Positions 36,551-45,004 of a stretch of DNA of 64,000 nucleotides are shown here, one piece after another (positions within the stretch are counted from its first letter, which is position 1; every line of letters starts with the position of its first letter). Source of the DNA: Actinoplanes xinjiangensis. GTDB lineage: Bacteria > Actinomycetota > Actinomycetes > Mycobacteriales > Micromonosporaceae. The notes beneath the pieces were generated by a model. The model had not been told where the DNA came from. It saw nothing but the letters and a program-made list of their open reading frames with translations, and made no database searches. The stretch covers positions 1 through 64,000 of the forward strand of contig NZ_QGGR01000010.1 of NCBI RefSeq assembly GCF_003148685.1, given 5' to 3'. Made by a program: the position numbers and the translations under genes.

Positions 36551-37245
36551 CACTTGCCTCCACTCGGGCACTTGGTGGTGAAGCGGCCGCAGAGCGCCTT
36601 GTAGGTGACAGCCACGGTGGCTGTGAAGGAGTAGTGGTTCAACGTCTTGTCCTTGTTGGCATTCGTGACGAACGGATTCGTCACGTGTTGGAGGCTGCCA
36701 AGCTTGTTGACGAAGTCGGCGATCACACGCTTGTCCTTGGCCGTACCGGAGATGTTCAGCGTGCCGATCACTCCGCTGGTGTCCTGGGCACCTTCGGTCT
36801 TCTCCGCGAGACTGGCGTTGAGCTCGGTGAGAGTCACCTTCTCCTTGCGAGCCTCTTCTCTGATCAGATTGATCAGATTGGTCCAGGACAGGTCGTCGGC
36901 GAGCACCGCGGTCAGTTCGGTCTTCAGCGTCTCGCCGCCGTCCTGGTACTCGACGAGGGCCCGGAACTCGTCGGTCTTCTGGGCCGCCCGGGTGTCGGTC
37001 AAGTCCTGGAACGTCGCCTCGTAGTCCTGATCGGCGGTTTCCTTGGCGACTGTCGTCTGCCAGTACCAGGCGCCGACGGCCGCCACCACGAGGAGGACCA
37101 CGAACACGATCAGCGAACGGATCCGCCGGGACCGCCGGCCGTCCCGGATCTCCGGTGGCAGCAGGTCGGCGCGGATGGTGAGGATCCGGGCCGCTTGCTG
37201 CGGCGAGACCGACGGGTCCACGGGCATCAGCGCTGTGGTGGTCAT
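36550..37245 (-). CDS. pilN: Type IV pilus protein PilN
   Basis: 231 residues. The N-terminal cytoplasmic segment (about 1-40) contains ARILTIRADLLPPEI, equivalent to the PilN motif (INLLP-type) that docks into PilM. It is followed by a membrane helix (SLIVFVVLLVVAAVGAWYWQ), a coiled coil and a periplasm-equivalent domain with cysteines near the C-terminus. It overlaps the pilM stop by 4 nt (ATGA). It bridges cytoplasmic PilM with PilO. Confidence 0.87.
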   Translation of the reverse strand: MTTTALMPVDPSVSPQQAARILTIRADLLPPEIRDGRRSRRIRSLIVFVVLLVVAAVGAWYWQTTVAKETADQDYEATFQDLTDTRAAQKTDEFRALVEYQDGGETLKTELTAVLADDLSWTNLINLIREEARKEKVTLTELNASLAEKTEGAQDTSGVIGTLNISGTAKDKRVIADFVNKLGSLQHVTNPFVTNANKDKTLNHYSFTATVAVTYKALCGRFTTKCPSGGK

Positions 37246-38267
37246 CGGGTCGCTCCGAGGGTGAGGCCGATCGACACCGCGGCCGATGGCACGAAACTGT
37301 CGAATCCACGCTCGCGCGCCTTGCGGGTGTCGCGGAGGCGGGAGGCGTTGTCGGCGTACATCACCGCGACGCCGAGCTGCTCCTGCAGGTGCTCGGCGAG
37401 GCCGGGCATCAGGGCGCTGCCGCCGCAGAGCAGGATCCGGGTGACCTGCTTCTGGCGCTCGCCGGAGGCCAGGTACGTGAACGAGCTGCGCAGTTCGCTG
37501 GAGAGCGGGCGGACCGCGTCCACCAGGGCGGCCACGGTGTCCGGGTTGCCGTCGCCGTGCAGGCCGTACCGGCATTTCAGCGCCTCGGCCCCGGCGGTGT
37601 CCATGCCCAGGCGGGTGGCGATGTTGTCGGTGATCTCGGCGCCACCGCGCGGGAGGGTGCGGACGAACAGCGGCTCGCCGTCCGCGTGCACCACGACGCT
37701 GGTGATGTTGGCGCCGATGTCCACGATCGCCTCGACCTGGGCGTCCAGCCGGGAGGCGGAGCGCAGCATGGCGAACGAGGCGAGGTCGACGCCGACCACT
37801 TTGAGGCCGGCCTTCTGCACCGCCTGGACCATGGTGAGCACCGCGTCCTTGGGCATGGCGATCAGCAGGCCGCGAACGGTCGGATTGTCGCCGGGCTGCT
37901 CGAGCGGGTAGAAGTCGAGCAGCGAGCGCTCGACCGCGAGCGGCAGCTGCTCCTTGACCTGGAACGGCAGGGCCTGGCGCATCTGGCTCTGCGGCAGGTT
38001 CGCCACGGACGTCTCGCGGACCACCAGCTGCGGGTTGGTGACCGCGAGGGTGACCTTCTTGCCGGCGAACTTGCTGGCGTTCCAGAGCTGCTTGAGGGCG
38101 GTGGTGACGGTGCCCGGGTCCTGCACCACGCCGGCCGAGACGATGCCCGGCTCGAGGGGGAACTGGCCGAAGTTGAGAAGGGTGAAGTCGTCCTTGCTGC
38201 GCCGGACTTCCACGGCCCGGATGGAGGACGAGCCGATGTCGAGCCCGATCGGCGTTGAGCCAGCCAT
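37242..38267 (-). CDS. pilM: Type IV pilus actin-like ATPase PilM
   Basis: 341 residues with an FtsA/actin-like fold: phosphate-1 motif GLDIGSSSIRAVEVRRSK, the central VDIGANITSVVVHADGEPLF and adenosine motif ILLCGGSALMPGLAEHLQEQ. PilM forms the cytoplasmic ring that links the PilN/PilO complex with the motor ATPases. ATG 38267 follows AAGGAAGGAA. It leads the pilMNO subgroup 41 bp after pilD. Confidence 0.94.
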   Translation of the reverse strand: MAGSTPIGLDIGSSSIRAVEVRRSKDDFTLLNFGQFPLEPGIVSAGVVQDPGTVTTALKQLWNASKFAGKKVTLAVTNPQLVVRETSVANLPQSQMRQALPFQVKEQLPLAVERSLLDFYPLEQPGDNPTVRGLLIAMPKDAVLTMVQAVQKAGLKVVGVDLASFAMLRSASRLDAQVEAIVDIGANITSVVVHADGEPLFVRTLPRGGAEITDNIATRLGMDTAGAEALKCRYGLHGDGNPDTVAALVDAVRPLSSELRSSFTYLASGERQKQVTRILLCGGSALMPGLAEHLQEQLGVAVMYADNASRLRDTRKARERGFDSFVPSAAVSIGLTLGATR

Positions 38268-38307
38268 CGGTGTTCCTTCCTTCTGGTAGCGGAGCAGGCG
38301 GTGTGGT

Positions 38308-39090
38308 TCAGGCGGTGGGGAGGAGCAGGTTCGTGTACCAGCCGGCGAGCGGTGCCGCCGCGAAGACCGCGAGGAAGGCGCCGGCCAGCATGTAGGGCCC
38401 GAACGGGATGCGGCTCTTGCGGGAGGCCAGCTTCAGCGCGATCAGCATCCCGCCGACGACGCCGCCGAGCAGGAAGCCGGCGAGTGCGCCGACCGCGACC
38501 GCGCCCCAGCCGAGCCAGCCGAGGTAGAAGCCGAGCAGGGGGGCCAGCTTCACGTCACCGCCGCCCATGCCCCAGATCGCGAGCACCCGGTAGAGCAGGT
38601 AGAGCAGACCGGCGGCGAGGAACCCGCGGAGCAGGTCAGCCGGGTCGCCGGCGGTCAGCGAGACCGGGACGAGCAGGGCGGCGGCCACGGCGTACGAGGG
38701 AAGAACGATCTTGTCGGGAAGGCGCATCACGTCGAGGTCGATCATCGCCAGGGCGATCGCGACGGCGGCGAGATAGAGGTACGCCGGAAGTTCCCAGGAC
38801 CAGCCGAAGCGGGCCGCGACGGCGACGAACAGTGCCGCGGTGCCGGCTTCGACCAGCGGGTAGCGGGCGCTGATCCGGGTGCCGCAGTCGGCGCACCGGC
38901 CGCGGAGCATCAGCCAGCCGACGACCGGGACGTTGTGCCGGTTCCGGACCGGGTTGGCGCACTGCGGGCAGTGCGAGCCCGGGTGGATCAGCGACTCATC
39001 GCGGGGCACCCGGTGGATCACGACGTTCAGGAACGATCCGATGGCGAGCCCGAGGAGGGCCACGATGCCGAACAGCGGGATCTCGGGCAT
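38308..39090 (-). CDS. pilD: Prepilin peptidase PilD
   Basis: 260 residues, polytopic A24A aspartic peptidase that also N-methylates pilins. The N-terminal domain has FLNVVIHRVP and the four-cysteine zinc module CPQCANP...CADCG. The two catalytic aspartates lie in MIDLDVMRLPDK and GMGGGDVKLAPLLG. Both activities are expected because the N-terminal module is intact. It processes the PilA precursor encoded just upstream in the operon. Confidence 0.94.
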   Translation of the reverse strand: MPEIPLFGIVALLGLAIGSFLNVVIHRVPRDESLIHPGSHCPQCANPVRNRHNVPVVGWLMLRGRCADCGTRISARYPLVEAGTAALFVAVAARFGWSWELPAYLYLAAVAIALAMIDLDVMRLPDKIVLPSYAVAAALLVPVSLTAGDPADLLRGFLAAGLLYLLYRVLAIWGMGGGDVKLAPLLGFYLGWLGWGAVAVGALAGFLLGGVVGGMLIALKLASRKSRIPFGPYMLAGAFLAVFAAAPLAGWYTNLLLPTA

Positions 39091-39167
39091 GGCTGGTCTC
39101 CTCCTTGGTCGTCGCCGGGAATGGGGTTCCGGGTGGCGCCGATGTCGACGCCACCCGGGTCAGTGCG

Positions 39168-39665
39168 TCAGGCCGCGCAGTCGGACAACTTGAGCGCGGT
39201 GGCGGCGGCCTTGACGGAGCCACCGTCCAGGCTGTTGTAGACGTACCACTTGCCGCTGCCGCCGGTGTTGTTGGCGCAGATCAGGTAGTGGGCCGGAACG
39301 GCGCCGGCGGTGGCGACGAACACGTAGCCCAGCTGGGTCTTGTCGGACAGGGTGATGGTGGCGATGGCGGGGGCGGTGCCCAGCTCCAGCTTGCCGACGG
39401 TGCCGGCGGCGTTGGCCTCGCTCTTGGTGGCCGGGTAGGCGTTGCCGTTGCTGGTGTAGTACTGCTCCACCGCGCTGATCGCGCCGCGGACGTCCGACTG
39501 GGCCGACTTGTCAGCCGCGCCCTGGCGGTAGTTGAGGTACACCGGCACGGCGATCGCGACCAGGACGCCGATGATGACGACCACGACCAGGAGCTCGATG
39601 AGGGTGAAGCCCTCGTCGTTCTTCTTGCCGGCGCGGAGTCGGGTGATGGTGTCGTGCAGCTGCAT
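39168..39665 (-). CDS. pilA: Type IV major pilin PilA
   Basis: 165-residue prepilin. The leader MQLHDTITRLRAGKKNDEG is cleaved after Gly19 before Phe20, and Glu24 is the conserved mature E5 (FTLIELLVVVVIIGVLVAIA). A variable globular head follows, with two cysteines (LICANN and LSDCAA) that likely form the D-loop disulfide. It is the only prepilin I recognise in the window, so it is probably the major subunit; minor pilins would be elsewhere. It is preceded by a 115-bp gap after pilC, leaving room for its own promoter. Confidence 0.95.
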   Translation of the reverse strand: MQLHDTITRLRAGKKNDEGFTLIELLVVVVIIGVLVAIAVPVYLNYRQGAADKSAQSDVRGAISAVEQYYTSNGNAYPATKSEANAAGTVGKLELGTAPAIATITLSDKTQLGYVFVATAGAVPAHYLICANNTGGSGKWYVYNSLDGGSVKAAATALKLSDCAA

Positions 39666-39780
39666 GGGGTTGCCTCCGAGGCATGGGGTGGGGTGGAGAA
39701 GGCGCGGGCTCGGGTGCCCGGTGGTGCTCCGGCCGTCGGGAGTCGGCCGGGGGAATTGCGGGTGTTACCTGGCGGAGTCG

Positions 39781-41010
39781 TCAGCCCTGGATGCTCTGGC
39801 CGATGGTGAACATCGGCAGGTAGAGGCAGATGACCATGCCACCGACCACGGTGCCCATGACGACGACCATGATCGGCTCGATCGAGGCGGTCAGTGACTC
39901 GGCTGCGGCGTCGACTTCTCGGTCATAGAAGTCGGCAACCTTGTCGAGCATCTGACTGATCTGACCGCTCTCTTCCCCGACCTCGATCATCTGGGTGACC
40001 ATGGTCGGGAAGATCGGGTGATGACGCAGTGCCGAGGACATCGGGTTGCCGTCACGGACCGTCGCCTGGACGTCCTTCATGGCGGCGTTGATGACCTCGT
40101 TGCCGGTGGTCTCGCCGACCACCGCGAGGGCCTGCATGACCGGGACGCCGACGTTCAGCAGCAGGCCGAGGTTGCGGGCGAAACGGCTCATGGCCAGCTT
40201 GCGCAGCAGCGGACCGAAGACCGGCAGACGCATCTTGATCTGGTCGACCCGGAGCCGGAACTCCGCGCTCGACCGGATCTTGCGCTTGTAGAACACGGCC
40301 GTGGCGATGCCGCTGCCGAGGAACAGCGGCCCCAGCCAGCCCATGTTGTTGCTGGCCGTGACCAGGAACTGGGTCGGCGCGGGTAGTTCGCCGCCGAGGC
40401 TTTTGAACATCCCCTCGAAGATCGGGACGATGAAGATGAGTACGCCGGCGATCATCACGAACGTGAAGCCGAGCACGATGGCCGGATAGGTCAGTGCAGC
40501 CTTGATCTTGCCGCGGAGCGCGGTGTCCTTCTCAAGGCTCTCGGCGATCTGCTCGAGAGCCTTGTCGATCATGCCGCCGGTCTCGCCGGCCCGGATCATG
40601 GCGATCATGAGGCGCGGGAAGGCGCGGTCGTGCTTCGCCATCGAGGCGGACAGGCCCGCGCCGGTGGCGACGTCGGTGCGTACCTCGCCGATCGCCTTCT
40701 TCAGCGGCAGCGAGGAGGTCTGTTCCTCCAGGATCGACAGTGACCGCAGCAGCGACATGCCGGAGGAGGTCATGGTGGCGAACTGCCGCGCGAAGACCGC
40801 GAGGTCCTTGAGCTTGACGCGGTTCCCCATGCCGGGGATCTTGATCTCCATCTGGAGACCCTGACCCGCCTCGATCAGGTCGAGCGGGACCTCGCCGCGC
40901 TGGCGCAGCATGTGGGTGGCGGCAGCCTCGGTGGGCGCCTCGATCGTGCCTTTGGCCTTCTTACCGGAGGCATCGATCGCGTGATAAGTGAAAGTCTTGG
41001 TCGCTGACAT
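39781..41010 (-). CDS. pilC: Type IV pilus platform protein PilC
   Basis: 409 residues, GspF/PilC family. Two related cytoplasmic helical domains (about 70-190 and 275-395) with motifs FARQFATMTSSGMSLLRSLS and FARNLGLLLNVGVPVMQALA are separated and followed by membrane helices (IVLGFTFVMIAGVLIFIV and IEPIMVVVMGTVVGGMVICL). It is the inner-membrane platform on which PilB or PilT acts to add or remove pilins. It starts 4 bp after pilT. Confidence 0.95.
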   Translation of the reverse strand: MSATKTFTYHAIDASGKKAKGTIEAPTEAAATHMLRQRGEVPLDLIEAGQGLQMEIKIPGMGNRVKLKDLAVFARQFATMTSSGMSLLRSLSILEEQTSSLPLKKAIGEVRTDVATGAGLSASMAKHDRAFPRLMIAMIRAGETGGMIDKALEQIAESLEKDTALRGKIKAALTYPAIVLGFTFVMIAGVLIFIVPIFEGMFKSLGGELPAPTQFLVTASNNMGWLGPLFLGSGIATAVFYKRKIRSSAEFRLRVDQIKMRLPVFGPLLRKLAMSRFARNLGLLLNVGVPVMQALAVVGETTGNEVINAAMKDVQATVRDGNPMSSALRHHPIFPTMVTQMIEVGEESGQISQMLDKVADFYDREVDAAAESLTASIEPIMVVVMGTVVGGMVICLYLPMFTIGQSIQG

Positions 41011-41014
41011 CGGA

Positions 41015-42139
41015 TCACCCGTTTCCCACGAGCCGCTTGAGCTCCTCAGGGGAGTGGCAGATCTCCAGTGCTGCCTGCATGGCGACCGTGCCCTCCCGGA
41101 TCTTCTCGGCCAGGTGCTGGTCGAAGGCGAGCATGCCGTCGGCCCCGCCGGCCTGCATGAAGGACGGGATCTGGTGCGTCTTGCCCTCCCGGATCAGGCT
41201 GCGGATGGCCGGGGTCGCGGTGAGGATCTCGCAGATCACGGCCCGGCCCTTTCCATCGGCGGTCGGAGCCAGCGCTTGAGTGATCACGCCCTGGAGACTG
41301 GCCGCCAACTGGGCGCGGATCTGCAACTGCTGGTGCGGCGGGAAGATGTCGATGACCCGGTCGATGGTCTGGGTGGCGCTCTGCGTGTGCAGGGTCGCCA
41401 TCACCAGGTGACCGGTCTCCGCGGCGGTCAGCGCCGTGGAGGTGGTGGTCAGGTCACGCAGCTCGCCGACCAGGATGATGTCCGGGTCCTGCCGCAGCGC
41501 GTGCTTGAGTGCCGAGGCGAAGGTGTCGGTGTCGGTGCCGACCTCCCGCTGGTTCACCACCGACCGCTTGTGCGGGTGCAGGAACTCGATCGGGTCCTCG
41601 ATGGTGATGATGTGGTCGGCCCGGCTGCGGTTGGCCAGGTCGAGCAGGGAGGCCAGGGTGGTGGTCTTGCCGGAACCGGTCGGGCCGGTCACCAGGACCA
41701 GACCACGCGGGAGGTGCGCGAAGCGGGCCACCGACTCCGGCATGCCCAGCTCGTCCAGCGGCTTGATCTTGTGCGGGATGGCCCGGAAGACCGCGCCGCA
41801 CGAGGTCCGCTGCCGGTAGAGGTTGCCGCGGAACCGGGAGACGCCGACGATGCTGTGCGCGAAGTCCATCTCCTGCTCGGCGAGGAACGTCTCCCACTGG
41901 GCGGGGCTGACGGCCGCGCGGGCCAGCAGCTCGGTGTCGGCGGTGTTCAGCTTGCCGTAGCCGGGGAGCGGCCGTAGCGAGCCGTGCACGCGAATCATCG
42001 GCGGGGAGCCGACGGTCAGATGCAGATCGGACCCGCCCGACTCGACCAGGGTGATGAGCATCTGGTCGAGCACGTCCAGATCATCCGCGGACGTGGCGGT
42101 GGCCTCCGCCTGGTGTCCGTTGTACTGGAGCGTGTCCAT
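41015..42139 (-). CDS. pilT: Pilus retraction ATPase PilT
   Basis: 374-residue hexameric secretion-family ATPase. Walker A is GPTGSGKT (152-159); the Asp box, atypical Walker B (DIILVGELRDLTTTSTAL) and His box (HLVMATLHTQSATQTIDRVI) are present. The C-terminal AIRSLIREGK matches the AIRNLIRE motif needed for retraction, which separates it from PilB. Its presence implies retractile pili able to support twitching or DNA uptake. Confidence 0.95.
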   Translation of the reverse strand: MDTLQYNGHQAEATATSADDLDVLDQMLITLVESGGSDLHLTVGSPPMIRVHGSLRPLPGYGKLNTADTELLARAAVSPAQWETFLAEQEMDFAHSIVGVSRFRGNLYRQRTSCGAVFRAIPHKIKPLDELGMPESVARFAHLPRGLVLVTGPTGSGKTTTLASLLDLANRSRADHIITIEDPIEFLHPHKRSVVNQREVGTDTDTFASALKHALRQDPDIILVGELRDLTTTSTALTAAETGHLVMATLHTQSATQTIDRVIDIFPPHQQLQIRAQLAASLQGVITQALAPTADGKGRAVICEILTATPAIRSLIREGKTHQIPSFMQAGGADGMLAFDQHLAEKIREGTVAMQAALEICHSPEELKRLVGNG

Positions 42140-42225
42140 CTGGCCCCTCCCGGTCCGTCCTCGGTGTCTCTGACGCCTGTTGAATCGGCACCACCGGGAC
42201 CGGGTTTAGTAGCGGAACGGGAGCG

Positions 42226-43893
42226 CTAAACGGCCACCCGGGAGATCTCCCGGATCGATGTCAGGCCGCCCGCCGCCTTGGCCAGGCCGTCGGCGCGCAG
42301 TTCGTACATCCCCTGGGCGAGGGCGACCTCGCGGATCTCGCCGGCCGAGGCGCGCTTGATGGTCAGCGATTCGATCTCCGGGCTGACCTGCATCACCTCG
42401 TGGATCGCGACCCGGCCCTTGTACCCGGTGTTCGCGCAGTTCCGGCAGCCCACCGGCCGGTACAGCACCTCGGGGAAGGCCAGGTCCTGCAGCGGCCAGT
42501 TGGCGCCGATGATCTCCTCCTCGGTCGGCGTGTACGGCTCCTTGCACCAGTCGCAGATCCGCCGTGCCAGACGCTGGGCGAGCACGCAGTCCAGCGACGA
42601 GCCGACGAGGAACGGCTCGATGCCCATCTCGGTGAGACGGGTGACCGCGCCCGGCGCGTCGTTGGTGTGCAGTGTGGAGAGCAGGAGGTGACCGGTGAGG
42701 GCTGCCTCGACGGCGATCTGTGCGGTGTTGCCGTCCCGGATCTCACCGATCAGGACCACATCGGGGTCGGTACGCAGGATGGCGGGCAGCACCGCCGCGA
42801 AGGTCAGCCCGGCCTTCGCGTTGACCTGTACCTGGTTGATGCCGCGCAGCCGGTACTCGACCGGGTCCTCGACGGTGATCACGTTGACCTCGGGCCGGCT
42901 GATCTTGCCGAGGGTGGCGTACAGCGTGGTCGACTTGCCGGAGCCGGTCGGCCCGGTCACCAGGACCATGCCGTGCGGCTTGGTGAACGACGCGGAGAAG
43001 CGCTGGAGGTTGTGCTCGGTGAAGCCGAGTTTGGCCAGGTCGAGGTCGATGCCGCCGGTGTCCAGGACACGGAGCACGATCTTCTCGCCCCAGACCGTCG
43101 GCAGGGTGGCGGTGCGCAGGTCGACCGTACGGTCGCGGATCATCGCGGTGATGCGGCCGTTCTGCGGGATCCGTTTCTCGGTGATGTCGACCCCGGACAT
43201 GATCTTGATGCGGGAGATCAGCGCGTTCATCACGCCCCGGGGCACCAGGTCCACCTCGTGCAGCACGCCGTCGATCCGGTAGCGGACCCGCATGTCGTCC
43301 TCGGTCGGCTCCAGGTGCAGGTCCGAGGCACGGTTCATGACGGCCTGCTCGATCAGGCTGTTCACGTACCGGACGATCGGCGCGTCGTCGGTGCTGGTCG
43401 CCTGCGCGGACATGCCGGCCTGGTCGTCCAGACCGGCCTCGGCCAGATCGGCCAGGTCGGCACCCTCACGCTGGAGCTTCTCGATGATCCGGCGGACCTC
43501 GCTGCGGGCCACCACCACCGGCCGGATCGTCATGCCGGTCGCGGCCCGCACGTCGTCCAGGGCCACCACGTCGGCCGGGTCGGTCACGCCGACGACCAGT
43601 TCGCCGTCGTTGATGGCCAGGCCAAGGACCCGGTGCCGGAGCACCACGGGCAGCGGGATCCGCTTCAGCGCCTGCGGATCCGGGGTGAAGCCGACCAGGT
43701 CCAGGGTGTTGATCCCGAACGCGGCGGCGGCCGCCTGGGTCAGCTGCTCCTCGGTGACGACCTGGTCGTTGATCAGGACGGCACGCACCGACCGGCCGCT
43801 GCGCTGTGCCTCCGCGGCGGCCCGGTCCACCGCGTCGGGGTCGACGCCGATCTGCTTGAGGGCGTCGAGCAGCGGGCGGAAGGTTTGATCCAT
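42226..43893 (-). CDS. pilB: Pilus extension ATPase PilB
   Basis: 555 residues. An N-terminal MshEN-type domain (about 5-145) is of the kind that binds c-di-GMP in some PilB/MshE proteins. The ATPase core has Walker A GPTGSGKS (314-321), an Asp box and Walker B (DVVLIGEIRDGNTAQIAVEA). The zinc-binding tetracysteine (CDWCKEP...CRNCANTGYKG) is near residues 445-500. It powers pilus polymerisation. A GGDEF-EAL protein is encoded nearby (46266-47987), consistent with c-di-GMP control. It is the first gene of the minus-strand pil operon, 86 bp after the GlxA-type regulator gene. Confidence 0.95.
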   Translation of the reverse strand: MDQTFRPLLDALKQIGVDPDAVDRAAAEAQRSGRSVRAVLINDQVVTEEQLTQAAAAAFGINTLDLVGFTPDPQALKRIPLPVVLRHRVLGLAINDGELVVGVTDPADVVALDDVRAATGMTIRPVVVARSEVRRIIEKLQREGADLADLAEAGLDDQAGMSAQATSTDDAPIVRYVNSLIEQAVMNRASDLHLEPTEDDMRVRYRIDGVLHEVDLVPRGVMNALISRIKIMSGVDITEKRIPQNGRITAMIRDRTVDLRTATLPTVWGEKIVLRVLDTGGIDLDLAKLGFTEHNLQRFSASFTKPHGMVLVTGPTGSGKSTTLYATLGKISRPEVNVITVEDPVEYRLRGINQVQVNAKAGLTFAAVLPAILRTDPDVVLIGEIRDGNTAQIAVEAALTGHLLLSTLHTNDAPGAVTRLTEMGIEPFLVGSSLDCVLAQRLARRICDWCKEPYTPTEEEIIGANWPLQDLAFPEVLYRPVGCRNCANTGYKGRVAIHEVMQVSPEIESLTIKRASAGEIREVALAQGMYELRADGLAKAAGGLTSIREISRVAV

Positions 43894-43979
43894 GGGTTCC
43901 TCAGCGGGGGCGGAAAAGAGGGCTCAGAGATCCAGTCGGACACTTCTGGGCGGAACTGAGCGTGGGAACCCCCGGGGTG

Positions 43980-44951
43980 TCAGTGGCGGAAGGTGCGGCG
44001 GTACGCGGACGGGGCGACCCCGATCGTGGCGTGCATGTGCTGGCGCAGGGCGGTCGCACTGCCCAGCCCGGACCGGCGGGCCACCGCGTCGACCGCCAGG
44101 TCGGTCGACTCGAGCAGGATGCGGGCGTGCTCGACCCGCCGGCGGAGCAGCCACTGCCGCGGGCTCAGCCCGGTCTCGTCGCGGAACCGGCGGGTGAACG
44201 TCCGTACGCTCATCCGGGCGTGCCCGGCCATCTCCTCCAGGGTGACCGGATCGGCGAGCCGGTCCAGTACCCACGCCCGGGTGCCCTCGGTGCCGGCGCC
44301 GTTCGCGGCCGGGACCGGTCGCTCGATGTACTGCGCCTGGCCGCCGTCCCGCCACGGCGGCACCACGCAGCGCCGGGCCGTCCGGTTCGCCACCGAGGCG
44401 CCGTGGTCGGTACGGATGATGTGCAGGCAGAGGTCTACCCCGGCGCCCACCCCGGCCGAGGTCAGCACGTCCCCGTCGTCCACGAACAGCACGTCGAAGT
44501 CCCACTCGACCTGGGGGTAGAGCCCGCCGATCCGGTCCGCCCAGGCCCAGTGGGTGGCGGCCGGGCGCCCGTCCAGCAGGCCGGCGGCGGCCAGCACCGA
44601 CGCGCCGGTGCAGATCGAGACGATCCGGGCGCCCCGGGCCGCGGCGGCGACGAGCGCGTCCCGCACGTCGGTGGCGAGTGTGCCGTCGGTCACCGGGCCG
44701 CCCCGGTGGATCCCCGGGACGATCACCGTGTCCGCGATCGCCAGCTGCTCCAGCCCGTGGTCGGGGACGACGGTGAAGCCGACCTCGGTGACGACGGGGG
44801 CGGGACCGCAGACGCGGACGTCGTACAGCCTCGTCATCGTGTCGTCGCGGGCGGAGAGGAACACCTGGGTGGGGGTGCCGAGGTCGAAGGGGACCAGACC
44901 GTCCAGGATCAGGACCGCGATCAGATGACGCATGGCTCGATTCTTGCGCAT
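43980..44951 (-). CDS. GlxA-type regulator (DJ-1/PfpI-like plus AraC HTH)
   Basis: 323 residues. The N-terminal two thirds are a DJ-1/PfpI glutamine-amidotransferase-like sensor fold (VLILDGLVPFDLGTPTQVFL; ARIVSICTGASVLAAAGLLD with the nucleophile-elbow Cys). The C-terminal third is an AraC double helix-turn-helix (HARMSVRTFTRRFRDETGLS; AVARRSGLGSATALRQHMHA). Relatives respond to small metabolites such as glycine betaine or arginine derivatives. It is divergent from an MFS transporter with 53 bp between starts, so it most likely controls that gene. GAGGG lies before the ATG at 44951. Confidence 0.93.
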   Translation of the reverse strand: MRKNRAMRHLIAVLILDGLVPFDLGTPTQVFLSARDDTMTRLYDVRVCGPAPVVTEVGFTVVPDHGLEQLAIADTVIVPGIHRGGPVTDGTLATDVRDALVAAAARGARIVSICTGASVLAAAGLLDGRPAATHWAWADRIGGLYPQVEWDFDVLFVDDGDVLTSAGVGAGVDLCLHIIRTDHGASVANRTARRCVVPPWRDGGQAQYIERPVPAANGAGTEGTRAWVLDRLADPVTLEEMAGHARMSVRTFTRRFRDETGLSPRQWLLRRRVEHARILLESTDLAVDAVARRSGLGSATALRQHMHATIGVAPSAYRRTFRH

Positions 44952-45004
44952 GATGGCCCTCTGGCCACTCGCCCGAACGCGTACGACGAAGAAGGATCAA
45001 TGCC

